64,000 nt of DNA from Thalassospira sp. MCCC 1A01148 (GTDB lineage: Bacteria; Pseudomonadota; Alphaproteobacteria; Rhodospirillales; Thalassospiraceae). The stretch is from assembly GCF_001613795.1 (NCBI RefSeq), contig NZ_LPVZ01000020.1:682001-746000 (forward strand), read 5' to 3'. Under the pieces are notes generated by a model. The model ran no database searches and was not told the DNA's origin. It was given only the letters and a program-made list of their open reading frames with translations. Shown here piece after piece: positions 1-8,690 of the stretch. Within the stretch, counting starts at the first letter, position 1, and each line of letters starts with the position of its first letter. The position numbers and the translations under genes are program-made.

Positions 1-444
1 GGCGAGGTTATCGGCGTCGCGCAAAGTTTCTGGGTGATGTTTGACCTGACCACCCGTCGCGCGGCCCAGTGGCCGGACTGGATCGAGGAACGCCTGCCCA
101 ACCCGCCGGGCCCCAAACTGATCGCGCCACCTTTGCGCCCGCCATTCACCAAGGATCCGTTACCAACAGTCGATAACATCAAGGCGCGACCTTCTGATCT
201 GGACCTTTACGGGCATGTCAACAATGTGCGTTTGATGCAGTGGGTCATGGGTGTTGCCGGGCCGGATAGTCAACCGGACTTTCACCCCGAAAGCCTTGAT
301 ATCCAGTTCCGCACCGAATGCCGTGTGCAAGAACGCGCTTCCATCCGCCATGCCAATGGTTTTGCCGCCGTCACCCGTGAAGAAGACGGCACTGATCTGG
401 TGCGCGCCCACATTGTGCCGTTCAGCCAGACGGCCATGGCTTAG
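1..444 (+). CDS. Acyl-ACP thioesterase-like hotdog protein, 5' truncated by window edge
   Basis: The reading frame is open from the first base, so the start lies upstream of the window. The visible part is about 147 residues and begins GEVIGVAQSFWVMFDL. That SFWVMFDL stretch followed by a later DLDLYGHVNN segment is typical of the acyl-ACP thioesterase family, which has two hotdog domains; the second contains the D-x-N-x-H-V-N-N-like active-site region. Such enzymes release fatty acids from acyl carrier protein in the cytoplasm. Only the C-terminal half or so can be judged. The gene converges on rnhB, whose stop is 11 bases away on the other strand. The family call is fairly secure; the exact substrate is not. 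Confidence 0.7.
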   Translation, partial: GEVIGVAQSFWVMFDLTTRRAAQWPDWIEERLPNPPGPKLIAPPLRPPFTKDPLPTVDNIKARPSDLDLYGHVNNVRLMQWVMGVAGPDSQPDFHPESLDIQFRTECRVQERASIRHANGFAAVTREEDGTDLVRAHIVPFSQTAMA

Positions 445-455
445 GTCTGGTCGTC

Positions 456-1079
456 CTAGCGACCATCCATCATCGCCTCAAACAAATCGGCAATTGGCTT
501 AAAGCTTTTGCGGTGGTGGGCGGTTGGGCCAACTTCTCCCAACCCGGCCATGTGTCTCTTCACGCCATAGCCAGCATTGCCTTCCCAGCCAAAGAACGGG
601 TAACGCACAGCCAGGCGCGCCATGGCGCGATCACGAACCACCTTGGCAACGATGGATGCGGCCGCAATCGACAAAGATTTGCTGTCCCCCTTCACAACCG
701 TCTCCACCGCACAGGGCAAACCCGGATCCCGGTTACCATCCACAAGCGCCTGATCAGGCACCCCATCAAGTCGATCCACGGCACGGCGCATGGCAACATA
801 GGTCGCCTGAAGGATATTGATCTGATCAATCTCACGCACGGATGCAGCCCCAATGCCAACCTCGGCGCAGCGCATGATGATTTCATAAAGCCGTTCACGT
901 TTTTTGACAGACAGCTTTTTGGAATCATTGAGTTCTGACACCAGCTCCACGGGCAGGCGTGCGTCGCGCGGCAGAATAACGGCAGCCGCCACTACCGGGC
1001 CTGCCAACGGCCCACGACCGACCTCGTCGATCCCGGCGATCCGACCGTGATACTGATCTTCGATGGCAAAATCCGGCAT
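456..1079 (-). CDS. rnhB: Ribonuclease HII
   Basis: A 207-residue protein of normal RNase HII length. It cleaves the RNA strand of RNA-DNA hybrids, including single ribonucleotides misincorporated into DNA. The four-acid active site is visible: Asp18 and Glu19 in GIDEVGRG, Asp114 in LVDGN, and Asp150 in VVRDR. The segment GDSKSLSIAAASIVAKV is a strong family signature. The gene follows the antiporter operon on the same strand but is separated from it by a terminator hairpin at 1160-1189, so it is probably transcribed independently. Confidence 0.96.
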   Translation of the reverse strand: MPDFAIEDQYHGRIAGIDEVGRGPLAGPVVAAAVILPRDARLPVELVSELNDSKKLSVKKRERLYEIIMRCAEVGIGAASVREIDQINILQATYVAMRRAVDRLDGVPDQALVDGNRDPGLPCAVETVVKGDSKSLSIAAASIVAKVVRDRAMARLAVRYPFFGWEGNAGYGVKRHMAGLGEVGPTAHHRKSFKPIADLFEAMMDGR

Positions 1080-1152
1080 GGTGCCCCTGTCGCGTTTCTT
1101 TTGTCATATGGTCATAGCAAGCACGCACAAAGCAGGCAACAAGCCACCCGCG

Positions 1153-1189
1153 AAACAAAAAAACGGCACCAGTTTCCCGGTGCCGTTTT
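1153..1189 (-). terminator. Rho-independent terminator of the antiporter operon
   Basis: A perfect 11-bp inverted repeat (arms 1160-1170 and 1179-1189, core CGGCACC/GGTGCCG) has an 8-base loop. Read on the minus strand it is followed by a run of T. It sits just after the last antiporter gene and before rnhB. Confidence 0.85.
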
Positions 1190-1213
1190 ATTTCATCAGA
1201 GGTCCTGACCCTT

Positions 1214-1618
1214 TCAGGTTTCCTTTTCCTGATATTCCTCGCTTGGGTCATAGCCCTCTGGCCCGATGGGGTCAAAGGTGGCCCAACCTTCATCCTGCTT
1301 GCTGGGCGGAAGATCCTTGTTCGGATCAACATTCAGCAGCATGTAGGCCTTGGCAATCAGGTTGGCGGTGATCGGCGCTGTCAGGAAGATGAATAGCGTG
1401 ATCAGCAATTCATGGATCGTAAAGTGACCACGTTCGACCCAGAAGAACAGCATGGAAGCGATCAACAGGCTTCCTAATCCCACCGTACTGGCCTTGGTCG
1501 GGGCATGCAGGCGTGGCAGAAGATCGCGCAGCTTGATCATCCCGAATGACCCGATCAGCAAGAAGGCACCACCGATGACGATCAGAAGCGAGATGATAAG
1601 TTCAATAACGAACGGCAT
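1214..1618 (-). CDS. mnhG: Na+/H+ antiporter subunit G (Mrp/Pha family)
   Basis: A 134-residue protein with three predicted membrane segments near the N-terminus (starting VIELIISLLIVIGGAFLLIG) and a hydrophilic, acidic C-terminal tail of about 35 residues. The LRDLLPRLHAPTKASTVG segment is characteristic of MnhG/PhaG/MrpG. This small subunit is required for the multi-subunit cation/proton antiporter complex in the inner membrane. It is the last gene of the six-gene operon, 12 bases after mnhF, and is followed by a terminator. Confidence 0.93.
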   Translation of the reverse strand: MPFVIELIISLLIVIGGAFLLIGSFGMIKLRDLLPRLHAPTKASTVGLGSLLIASMLFFWVERGHFTIHELLITLFIFLTAPITANLIAKAYMLLNVDPNKDLPPSKQDEGWATFDPIGPEGYDPSEEYQEKET

Positions 1619-1630
1619 TGCAACGCTCCC

Positions 1631-1900
1631 TTATTCGATGATGTCGCCACGCAAGACGAACTTGCAATAGGCCACGGTTGAAACAAACCCGAACATTGCA
1701 AACAGCAACGCCCCTTCGAAATACATCGCAGTTGCCTTGCCGATCCCGTACAGAACCAAAAGCGCGATGGCATTGATCGCCATGGTATCGACGGCCAGAA
1801 CACGGTCTGCGGTCGTCGGACCAGCAGTCAGACGGTACAGGTTCATCAGAAGTGCCAGCGCCACACAGACAAAGCCGAAATTCAGTGCATATTCGATCAT
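1631..1900 (-). CDS. mnhF: Na+/H+ antiporter subunit F
   Basis: An 89-residue protein with three membrane spans and the MnhF signature GPTTADRVLAVDTM. It is a small structural subunit of the Mrp/Pha antiporter. Its start overlaps the end of mnhE by four bases (ATGA), which points to translational coupling. Confidence 0.94.
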   Translation of the reverse strand: MIEYALNFGFVCVALALLMNLYRLTAGPTTADRVLAVDTMAINAIALLVLYGIGKATAMYFEGALLFAMFGFVSTVAYCKFVLRGDIIE

Positions 1901-2388
1901 TCGAAAATCTCCTTCAGACGGCGTTCGTAGCGATGTTTGATCTCATCGACGACTTCCTGCGGGTCCGGCGCATGCAGGCAATGCACAAGCAGGCTTTTGG
2001 CATCGGCACTCAGATCAATGGTCACCGTTCCCGGCGTCATGGTGATCGTGCCGGCAAGTGTGGTAATCGCCTCGGGCGAGGTCAGATCAAGCGGCACAAC
2101 AACCGATTTTGATTCCAGACTTTCGGTTTTGCGAAACAGGATCAATCCGGCCACGATCACGTTCGCGACGAGAATGTCCCACAACACAACCAGCCCGTAC
2201 TCGCAAATTGCATATGCATTGCGCACGCTGGGTCGACCTGGCCAGAAATTGGCCGTGATCAACGGAATGATGATCGCCAGAATAAGGCCAAAGATCACCG
2301 CACCGGCCGAGATTTCATTAACCAGAAAGACCCAGACAATCAGCAGTGCGAGGGTCAAAAGCGGATGGGGCAGATAACGTTTCATCAT
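1897..2388 (-). CDS. mnhE: Na+/H+ antiporter subunit E
   Basis: A 163-residue protein with two N-terminal hydrophobic segments, then a soluble domain containing TITMTPGTVTIDL and ending in a short charged tail. That TPGT motif and the overall size match MnhE/PhaE. It lies 18 bases after mnhD and overlaps mnhF by four bases. Confidence 0.94.
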   Translation of the reverse strand: MMKRYLPHPLLTLALLIVWVFLVNEISAGAVIFGLILAIIIPLITANFWPGRPSVRNAYAICEYGLVVLWDILVANVIVAGLILFRKTESLESKSVVVPLDLTSPEAITTLAGTITMTPGTVTIDLSADAKSLLVHCLHAPDPQEVVDEIKHRYERRLKEIFE

Positions 2389-2406
2389 CTTTTCTATCCT
2401 CTCCCC

Positions 2407-3939
2407 TTATTGACCGATCAGTGACAGGGCATTTTCGCCCAGCACCGCTTCGATATATTGCGACGTGTCAAAGAGCTGCACCGAGACGCCTTGCAGATAA
2501 TCTGTTACCGGCCCGGCAAAGATCGTCAGCGCGACCAAAGCGCCAAGCATTCCGCAACTTGCGATAATCGGCAGGACCGGCCATTTCGCACCTTCAACCG
2601 TGATCTCACCATCGACAGAGGCACTTTTCCAGAACAGCACGCTGCCCGCCCGGCCAAAGCCGACGATGCACATAAGCGACGTCACCAGAATGATTGCCCA
2701 GATCCAGACCATGGCATCGCTGTCGCGTGCCGCATCAAGGATCTGCAACTTGCCGATAAAGCCGCTAAGCGGTGGCATCCCGGCCATGCCAATCGCCCCG
2801 ACAAAGAACAGAACGGCAAGGAAACCGGACTGATGGAAACGCGGCGCGGTATGCAGGCTGTCCCCAAACTGCCCGCGGCGTGACACCACAAGATCAGCAA
2901 TCAGGAACAGCGCCGCGGCCGAGAAGGTCGAGTGCAGAAGATAATAAAGACCTGCCGAAATGGCTTCGGGCGTGAACAGCCCGACGGCAATCAACAAGGT
3001 CCCCATCGATCCGATCACCGAAAAGGCAATCAGGCTGTTAAGGCGCTTGGCGGCCAGAACCCCGGTCATGCCCAGCACCAGTGTAACCAGTGCTGCAGGC
3101 AGGATATAGGGCGCTGCCAACCATGCCATATCCCCGGCCGTGTCACCAAAGGCCAGCGAATAGACACGCAGAACCGAATAGGCACCGACCTTGGTCATGA
3201 TGGCAAACAGGGCCGCCACAGGGGCGGGCGCATTGGCATAGGTGCCCGGCAACCAGAAATGAACCGGAACCAGTGCGGCCTTAACGCAGAACACCAGAAG
3301 CAGGATGAGGGCCCCGGCACGCAACAAGGCCGCATCACCGGATGCGACGTTGGGGACCTGAATGGCAAGATCGGCCATGTTCAGGGTACCGGTAACCGAA
3401 TAGATCATGCCAACCCCAACCAGGAACAGCGACGAGCCGGTCAGGTTGATGACGACATATTGCATGCCCGCCTTCAGGCGATCAGCCCCCGCACCATGCA
3501 GCATCAGGCCATAGGATGCGATCAGCAGAACTTCGAAGAAGACAAACAGGTTAAAGATGTCACCGGTCAGGAATGCACCATTGACCCCCATCAGCTGGAA
3601 CTGGAACAGGGCATGGAAATGCTTGCCCCGCTTGTCCCACTCGCTTGAGGCAAACAGAACAACACCAAGACCCAAAAGCGATGTCAGAAACACCATCATC
3701 GCTGACAGACGATCAAGTACCAGAACAATGCCAAACGGTGCCGGCCAGTCCGACAACGCGTACATTTCCGGACCATTGCCGCTGGCAAAGATCAGAAGCG
3801 ACAGCGTCACCGCCACAAGGGCAACGGTTGCGGTAATCGAAAACACGCGCTGCAAAATGATGTCGTGACGCACCGCCAAAACAATCAGGGCGGCCATCAC
3901 GGCGGGCAGCACTATGGGAACAACAATCCAGTCACCCAT
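2407..3939 (-). CDS. mnhD: Na+/H+ antiporter subunit D
   Basis: A 510-residue polytopic membrane protein of the proton-conducting antiporter-like family, homologous to NuoL/M/N of complex I. The conserved block around KAALVPVHFWLPGTYANAPAPVAA carries the membrane lysine and the HxWLP motif typical of these subunits. It probably forms one of the two ion-translocating channels of the antiporter. Its ATG overlaps the stop of mnhC by one base (TGATG). Confidence 0.95.
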   Translation of the reverse strand: MGDWIVVPIVLPAVMAALIVLAVRHDIILQRVFSITATVALVAVTLSLLIFASGNGPEMYALSDWPAPFGIVLVLDRLSAMMVFLTSLLGLGVVLFASSEWDKRGKHFHALFQFQLMGVNGAFLTGDIFNLFVFFEVLLIASYGLMLHGAGADRLKAGMQYVVINLTGSSLFLVGVGMIYSVTGTLNMADLAIQVPNVASGDAALLRAGALILLLVFCVKAALVPVHFWLPGTYANAPAPVAALFAIMTKVGAYSVLRVYSLAFGDTAGDMAWLAAPYILPAALVTLVLGMTGVLAAKRLNSLIAFSVIGSMGTLLIAVGLFTPEAISAGLYYLLHSTFSAAALFLIADLVVSRRGQFGDSLHTAPRFHQSGFLAVLFFVGAIGMAGMPPLSGFIGKLQILDAARDSDAMVWIWAIILVTSLMCIVGFGRAGSVLFWKSASVDGEITVEGAKWPVLPIIASCGMLGALVALTIFAGPVTDYLQGVSVQLFDTSQYIEAVLGENALSLIGQ

Positions 3940-4295
3940 CAGTTTTTATCTCCTGCTTCGGATGGCGCGCCAGCCGGGCGACCGTCAACATGGTCATTGC
4001 CGATCTCAAGGAAAGTCCGGATCGACAACACAACGATAAGTGCCGTCATACCAAATGAAATCACAATCGCCGTCAGGACAAGCGCCTGTGGCAACGGATC
4101 AGTGTATTCGGTAACACCATCGCGCAGGATCGGCGGCATATTGATGGTCAGGCGCCCCATGGCGAACAGGAAAACGTTCACCGCATAAGACAGCATGGCC
4201 AAGCCGACAACAACCGGGAAGGTTCGACCACGCAGCAGCAAATAGGTGCCGCACATGGTCAGAAGCCCAATACTGCTTGCTACAAGAAATTCCAT
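3939..4295 (-). CDS. mnhC: Na+/H+ antiporter subunit C (NuoK-like)
   Basis: A 118-residue protein with three membrane spans, homologous to NuoK of complex I (motifs GTYLLLRG, ALVLTAIVISFGMTA). I start it at 4295 (MEFLVASSIG), not at the upstream ATG at 4367. The 4295 start has a perfect GGAGG about 7 bases upstream, and the upstream extension overlaps the end of the previous gene in another frame. Start and previous stop are one base apart. Confidence 0.94.
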   Translation of the reverse strand: MEFLVASSIGLLTMCGTYLLLRGRTFPVVVGLAMLSYAVNVFLFAMGRLTINMPPILRDGVTEYTDPLPQALVLTAIVISFGMTALIVVLSIRTFLEIGNDHVDGRPAGAPSEAGDKN

Positions 4296-4296
4296 A

Positions 4297-7170
4297 TCAG
4301 GCCTCCTTTTCCGGTGATGCTGCCGGTGCCGCCGTTGCCGACGGATCATGATCCATCGGTTCGGCATTTATATCGACATGTTCGGCCATACGTTCGACCT
4401 GCGAGAGTTTGGCAAGGGCAAGCATCACGGCCCCGACCACGGTCAGGAACACGCCAAGGTCAAAGCCCATGGCTGATGCCAGCTCGAACTCGCCAACGAT
4501 GGGCAGGTGGACATGAACAAACCCGCTGGTCAGGAATGGCAAACCAGCCACCCACGCCGACACACCGGTAATCGCCGCCGCAATCACACCAAGGCCGATC
4601 ATGCCATGGTAATTGACCTTCATGCGGTTCTGGGTCCAGCCAAAGCCGGACGCCATATATTGCATAACCAGTGCAACCGAAACGACCAGACCGGCGATAA
4701 AGCCACCGCCCGGTTCGTTATGGCCGCGCAGGAAGATATAAACCCCCACCATCAATGACAGCGGAAGCATCACACGCGTGGCAACCACCATCATCATCGG
4801 ATGACGATCGGCCGAACGGCGATGATCCACCACCCAGTTGGCAAGACGTTTTGCCGCCTCGCCCTGGGTCACGGTTTCAATCAGAGCAAAGATCGAAAGT
4901 GCGGCGATCCCCAGAACGATGATTTCGCCAAAGGTATCAAAGCCACGGAAGTCAACGAGGATCACGTTAACAACGTTGGTCCCGCCACCTTCGACCTTGG
5001 AATTCGCCAGATGATAGGACGAGATCGAGTTTGTCAGGTCACGTGTCATGATCGCCCAGATCGCCCCGCCGACACCAAGACCCGCGGCGATGGAAACAAT
5101 GCCATCGCGCATTTTGCGTCCGGGCGTGCTTTCCTTTGGTGTTTCCTTGGGCAGGATATTAAGTGCCAGCAACATCAAAATGACCGTCACCACCTCAACC
5201 GAGATCTGCGTCAGGGCAAGGTCAGGTGCGGAAAGATAGATGAAGCCAAGCGACACGATCAGGCCAACCACACCAACCAGAAGCAAGGTCAGCAAACGGT
5301 TGTGATGCATGAAGACGGCGGCCACGCACGTCACGACCAACAACAGCCAGCCAATGGCTGCAGGCGGTGAAACTTCAAGAAGCTCGCGCGAGCCCGACTG
5401 GAAGTCCGGCTGGGCATAGAAGCCCGAAAGACCAATACCAATCGAGCCGATCACCATGATCGCAAGGTAACGCTGCAGCGATCCGTTATGCAGGTTGTCT
5501 GAAACCAGTCGGCTCAGTGCGACAGCCTTGGCAATCCCGCAATCAAACATTGCCTTCGCATCCGGACGCGACAGGTTCGCAGTCACTGACATCAGCCCCC
5601 CATGGCGCATCAGCAACAGCGAACCACCGATAAGGGCAATCACGCTCATGCCAAGGGCCGGTGTCAGGCCATGCCAAAGGGACAGATAATACTCCGGCAA
5701 TTCGCCCCCGATAACAGCACCAGCGGTCGCCGCAACCAGCGGACCGGCAATGACGGAGGGGAACAGACCGATCAGCACAACCAGAACCGTCAACAGTGCG
5801 GGCGGTGCCCACATGCCAAAAGGCGGATCATGCGGATGGTGCGGCAGGTTTTCATCGCGCGGCTTACCAAGCCAGACATGGAAGATAAACCGGAAGGAAT
5901 ACGCCACCGAGAACAGGGCACCCACCGTCGCCAACAGCGGCACCACCCAGTTCTGATCCAGCCACATGGTGTGCCATGCTTCTTCGAGCATCATTTCCTT
6001 GGAAATAAAACCATTGAACGGAATGACACCGGCCATCGAAGCCGCAGTGATAATCCCGATGGTCCCGGCAATCGGCATCAGGTTAAGCAAACCGCCAAAG
6101 CGCCGAATGTCACGGGTTCCGGTTTCATGATCAATAATACCGGCCGTCATAAACAGGGCGGCCTTGAAGGTCGCGTGGTTGATGATATGGAACACGCCGG
6201 CCACAGCAGCCATCGGCGTTCCGAAACCAAGCAGCATGGTCACAAGACCAAGGTGGCTGACCGTCGAAAACGCCAGAAGCCCTTTAAGGTCATGCTTGAA
6301 GATGGCAATCCATGCGCCCAGCACCATGGTCACCAGACCAGCCGTTGCAACGATATAGAACCATTCCGGCGTGCCAGACAGAACCGGCCACATACGCGCC
6401 ATCAGGAAGATGCCCGCCTTCACCATCGTGGCCGAGTGCAGATAGGCCGAAACCGGCGTTGGTGCCGCCATCGCGTGCGGCAGCCAGAAGTGGAACGGGA
6501 ACTGTGCGGATTTGGTAAAGCAGCCCAACAAAATCAGGATCAAGGCCGGCAGATACATCGGCGATGCCTGGATGAGATCGGCATTCTGCAAGATGACAGT
6601 CAGGTCATAGGACCCGACAATGTCGCCAAGGATCAGCATCCCGGCAATCATCGCCAAACCACCGGCCCCGGTCACGGCAAGCGCCATACGCGCCCCCTGT
6701 CGACCGGCCGGAAGATGCTTCCAATACCCGATCAACAGGAACGAAGACAGCGATGTCAGTTCCCAGAAAATCAGCAGCAGCAGTATGTTATCAGAAAGAA
6801 CGATACCGACCATGGCCCCCTGGAACAGAAGCAGGAACACATAGAACCTGCCCATCGGGTCGTCCTTGGAAAGATAGAACCGCGCATAAATGATAATCAG
6901 CAAGCCAATGCCCAGGATGAGGGTCGCGAACAGCAACCCAAGCCCATCCAGGAAGAAGGTCACATTCAGACCCAGTTCCGGCAGCCAACTATAACTGACC
7001 TGAAATACCTCGCCGGCGATGACCGCTGGGGCCTTTGCCATTAGCAAGATCAGGGCAAGCAGCGTGACAGAACCGGTCGCTGTGGCACATGCATTGCGCC
7101 CGGCCCTGATCATTATGGCGGGTAAGACCGCCCCAATGAAGGGAAGCAAAACAATGAGGGTGAGACTCAT
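4297..7170 (-). CDS. mnhA: Na+/H+ antiporter fused subunits A and B
   Basis: A 957-residue inner-membrane protein. Residues 1 to about 500 form the antiporter-like NuoL-type domain (FHFWLPHAMAAPTPVSAYLHSATMVKAG motif region). The middle holds the MrpA-specific C-terminal region (SAPDLALTQISVEVVTVILM). About the last 200 residues are an MnhB domain, seen from GVYIFLRGHNEPGGGFIAGL. In Bacillus-type operons A and B are separate genes. Fusion is typical of the six-gene Pha type known from rhizobia, where the system exports Na+ or K+ in exchange for protons and supports pH or salt tolerance. It is the first gene of the operon, and the ATG at 7170 has AAGGG upstream. Confidence 0.95.
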   Translation of the reverse strand: MSLTLIVLLPFIGAVLPAIMIRAGRNACATATGSVTLLALILLMAKAPAVIAGEVFQVSYSWLPELGLNVTFFLDGLGLLFATLILGIGLLIIIYARFYLSKDDPMGRFYVFLLLFQGAMVGIVLSDNILLLLIFWELTSLSSFLLIGYWKHLPAGRQGARMALAVTGAGGLAMIAGMLILGDIVGSYDLTVILQNADLIQASPMYLPALILILLGCFTKSAQFPFHFWLPHAMAAPTPVSAYLHSATMVKAGIFLMARMWPVLSGTPEWFYIVATAGLVTMVLGAWIAIFKHDLKGLLAFSTVSHLGLVTMLLGFGTPMAAVAGVFHIINHATFKAALFMTAGIIDHETGTRDIRRFGGLLNLMPIAGTIGIITAASMAGVIPFNGFISKEMMLEEAWHTMWLDQNWVVPLLATVGALFSVAYSFRFIFHVWLGKPRDENLPHHPHDPPFGMWAPPALLTVLVVLIGLFPSVIAGPLVAATAGAVIGGELPEYYLSLWHGLTPALGMSVIALIGGSLLLMRHGGLMSVTANLSRPDAKAMFDCGIAKAVALSRLVSDNLHNGSLQRYLAIMVIGSIGIGLSGFYAQPDFQSGSRELLEVSPPAAIGWLLLVVTCVAAVFMHHNRLLTLLLVGVVGLIVSLGFIYLSAPDLALTQISVEVVTVILMLLALNILPKETPKESTPGRKMRDGIVSIAAGLGVGGAIWAIMTRDLTNSISSYHLANSKVEGGGTNVVNVILVDFRGFDTFGEIIVLGIAALSIFALIETVTQGEAAKRLANWVVDHRRSADRHPMMMVVATRVMLPLSLMVGVYIFLRGHNEPGGGFIAGLVVSVALVMQYMASGFGWTQNRMKVNYHGMIGLGVIAAAITGVSAWVAGLPFLTSGFVHVHLPIVGEFELASAMGFDLGVFLTVVGAVMLALAKLSQVERMAEHVDINAEPMDHDPSATAAPAASPEKEA

Positions 7171-7352
7171 GAAGGACCCTTATTTTTGGATATTCGCCGC
7201 ATCGCCCCCAACGCGAGACAGCAAGAAAATTCCGCCAGAAGTTAATATTAGTACTGATATTGGTCAAGAAAACCCAAACAGAGCAGCTTTTTACCTTGCT
7301 GCTGTCAAGTGAAGACGATCACCAAAAATTACAACCGGGCGCGGTCAAAAAG

Positions 7353-8558
7353 TCACTTTTTACCACCCGCAAGCTGTATTGCCTCTGGCATCATGCGCAA
7401 ACGAACCATGGCAATGGTCCCCAAAACGGGACCTCCGGCCAGCATGGCAAACGCCCCCCACCAACCAGCATGATCCGCGACCACCGGCACAAGATGGATC
7501 GAAACAAGCGCGATCAGGAAACCGATGGCATTTTGCAGGGTTAATGCCGTGCCGACCTGATGGGGATCGGCCAGTTCGATCACACAGGACGAAAACTGCG
7601 CGGAATCCGCAATCACGGAGATCCCCCAAACGATGCAGACAACAATAAGAAGGATGATCGGGGCATCGGACAACCCACCGGCAACCATCGCACAGGTGCC
7701 ACTCACGATCATCGCGGCTATCGTCACTGTCGTTCTGCCAATCCGGTCAGCATAATAGCCCCCGGCCAAGGACCCGAACGCACCGATGCCAACAATGGCA
7801 AAGGTCGAAAGCGCGGACCAGACACCGGGATTATCCATCACACGATCCGAAAACGCCCCATACAGGAACAGGCCGATCCAGCCCCACATGGCATAAAGTT
7901 CCCACATGTGGCCGAAATAGCCATAGCAGGCATGACGCAGCGCCTTGTTTGACCAGATCTTGCCAACCATTCTTGGATCAAAGCGGGGCGACCGTCCTGG
8001 TGTGCCGCCAAGATGTACAAACAAGACGGCAATTGCCGCGATATAAGCCGTGATACTGGCGGTAATGATCACGTACCGCCAGTCAAGCGGCACGGCGACC
8101 GCAAACAGGTGCGGCATGGCAGACCCCATGGTCAGTGCCCCGACCAGAAGCCCCACCAGAAACCCGGTATCGCCGCGTGACCAGGTTGCCACCATCTTCA
8201 TGCCGATCGGATAAATCCCCGCCATGCAGACCCCGGTGATCAGGCGCAGCACAATCACCACGGCCCCGTCAATCGGGACAACAAGGATCATAAGATTGGC
8301 GGTCGCGGCAATAATCGCCGATGCCGCCCAGAAACGCCGGGGTTCGATGCGATCAGCCAGACCAAGGATCGCACTGATCACGGTTCCCAGAACAAAGCCC
8401 AGCAAGACCGCGCTGGTAAACAGCGATGACTGCAACGCACCGATGCCAAATTCGCTGCGCAATTGTGGCAGCACCGCTGTTGCGGAAAACCACAACGCAA
8501 GCGCCATCAACTGGCAGATTGTAATCATGGAAACGGCAAAACTCTTGCCCGTACGCAA
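7353..8558 (-). CDS. MFS transporter
   Basis: A 401-residue protein with about 12 hydrophobic segments. It fits the major facilitator superfamily: loop 2-3 has GLADRIEPRRF, TM4 has RLITGVCMAGIYPIGMK, and the second half repeats this with GGYYADRIGRTTV. The start is TTG, with GGGGGAAG about 5 bases upstream. No substrate can be inferred from the sequence. It is divergent from the permease at 8691, with a 132-base shared promoter region. The next downstream gene on this strand is the antiporter operon, 182 bases away. Confidence 0.85.
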   Translation of the reverse strand: MRTGKSFAVSMITICQLMALALWFSATAVLPQLRSEFGIGALQSSLFTSAVLLGFVLGTVISAILGLADRIEPRRFWAASAIIAATANLMILVVPIDGAVVIVLRLITGVCMAGIYPIGMKMVATWSRGDTGFLVGLLVGALTMGSAMPHLFAVAVPLDWRYVIITASITAYIAAIAVLFVHLGGTPGRSPRFDPRMVGKIWSNKALRHACYGYFGHMWELYAMWGWIGLFLYGAFSDRVMDNPGVWSALSTFAIVGIGAFGSLAGGYYADRIGRTTVTIAAMIVSGTCAMVAGGLSDAPIILLIVVCIVWGISVIADSAQFSSCVIELADPHQVGTALTLQNAIGFLIALVSIHLVPVVADHAGWWGAFAMLAGGPVLGTIAMVRLRMMPEAIQLAGGKK

Positions 8559-8690
8559 CGTGCTTCCCCCGCGGCTTTTTTGGTATTTCGGCCATCATAC
8601 ACAGATGTTGGCGAATGCCTATCTTGGAACACTTCATCTTTCCAGCCGTTCCTTCAATACTCCGACACCTGAAATCGCAGGAAGGCCACA

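Noticed and set aside
5602-7044. A 480-codon open frame on the plus strand opposite the antiporter A-B gene
   Set aside because: It lies wholly antisense to a clear gene. Its translation is rich in Gln, His and Arg, as expected from the complement of hydrophobic codons, and has no family motif.
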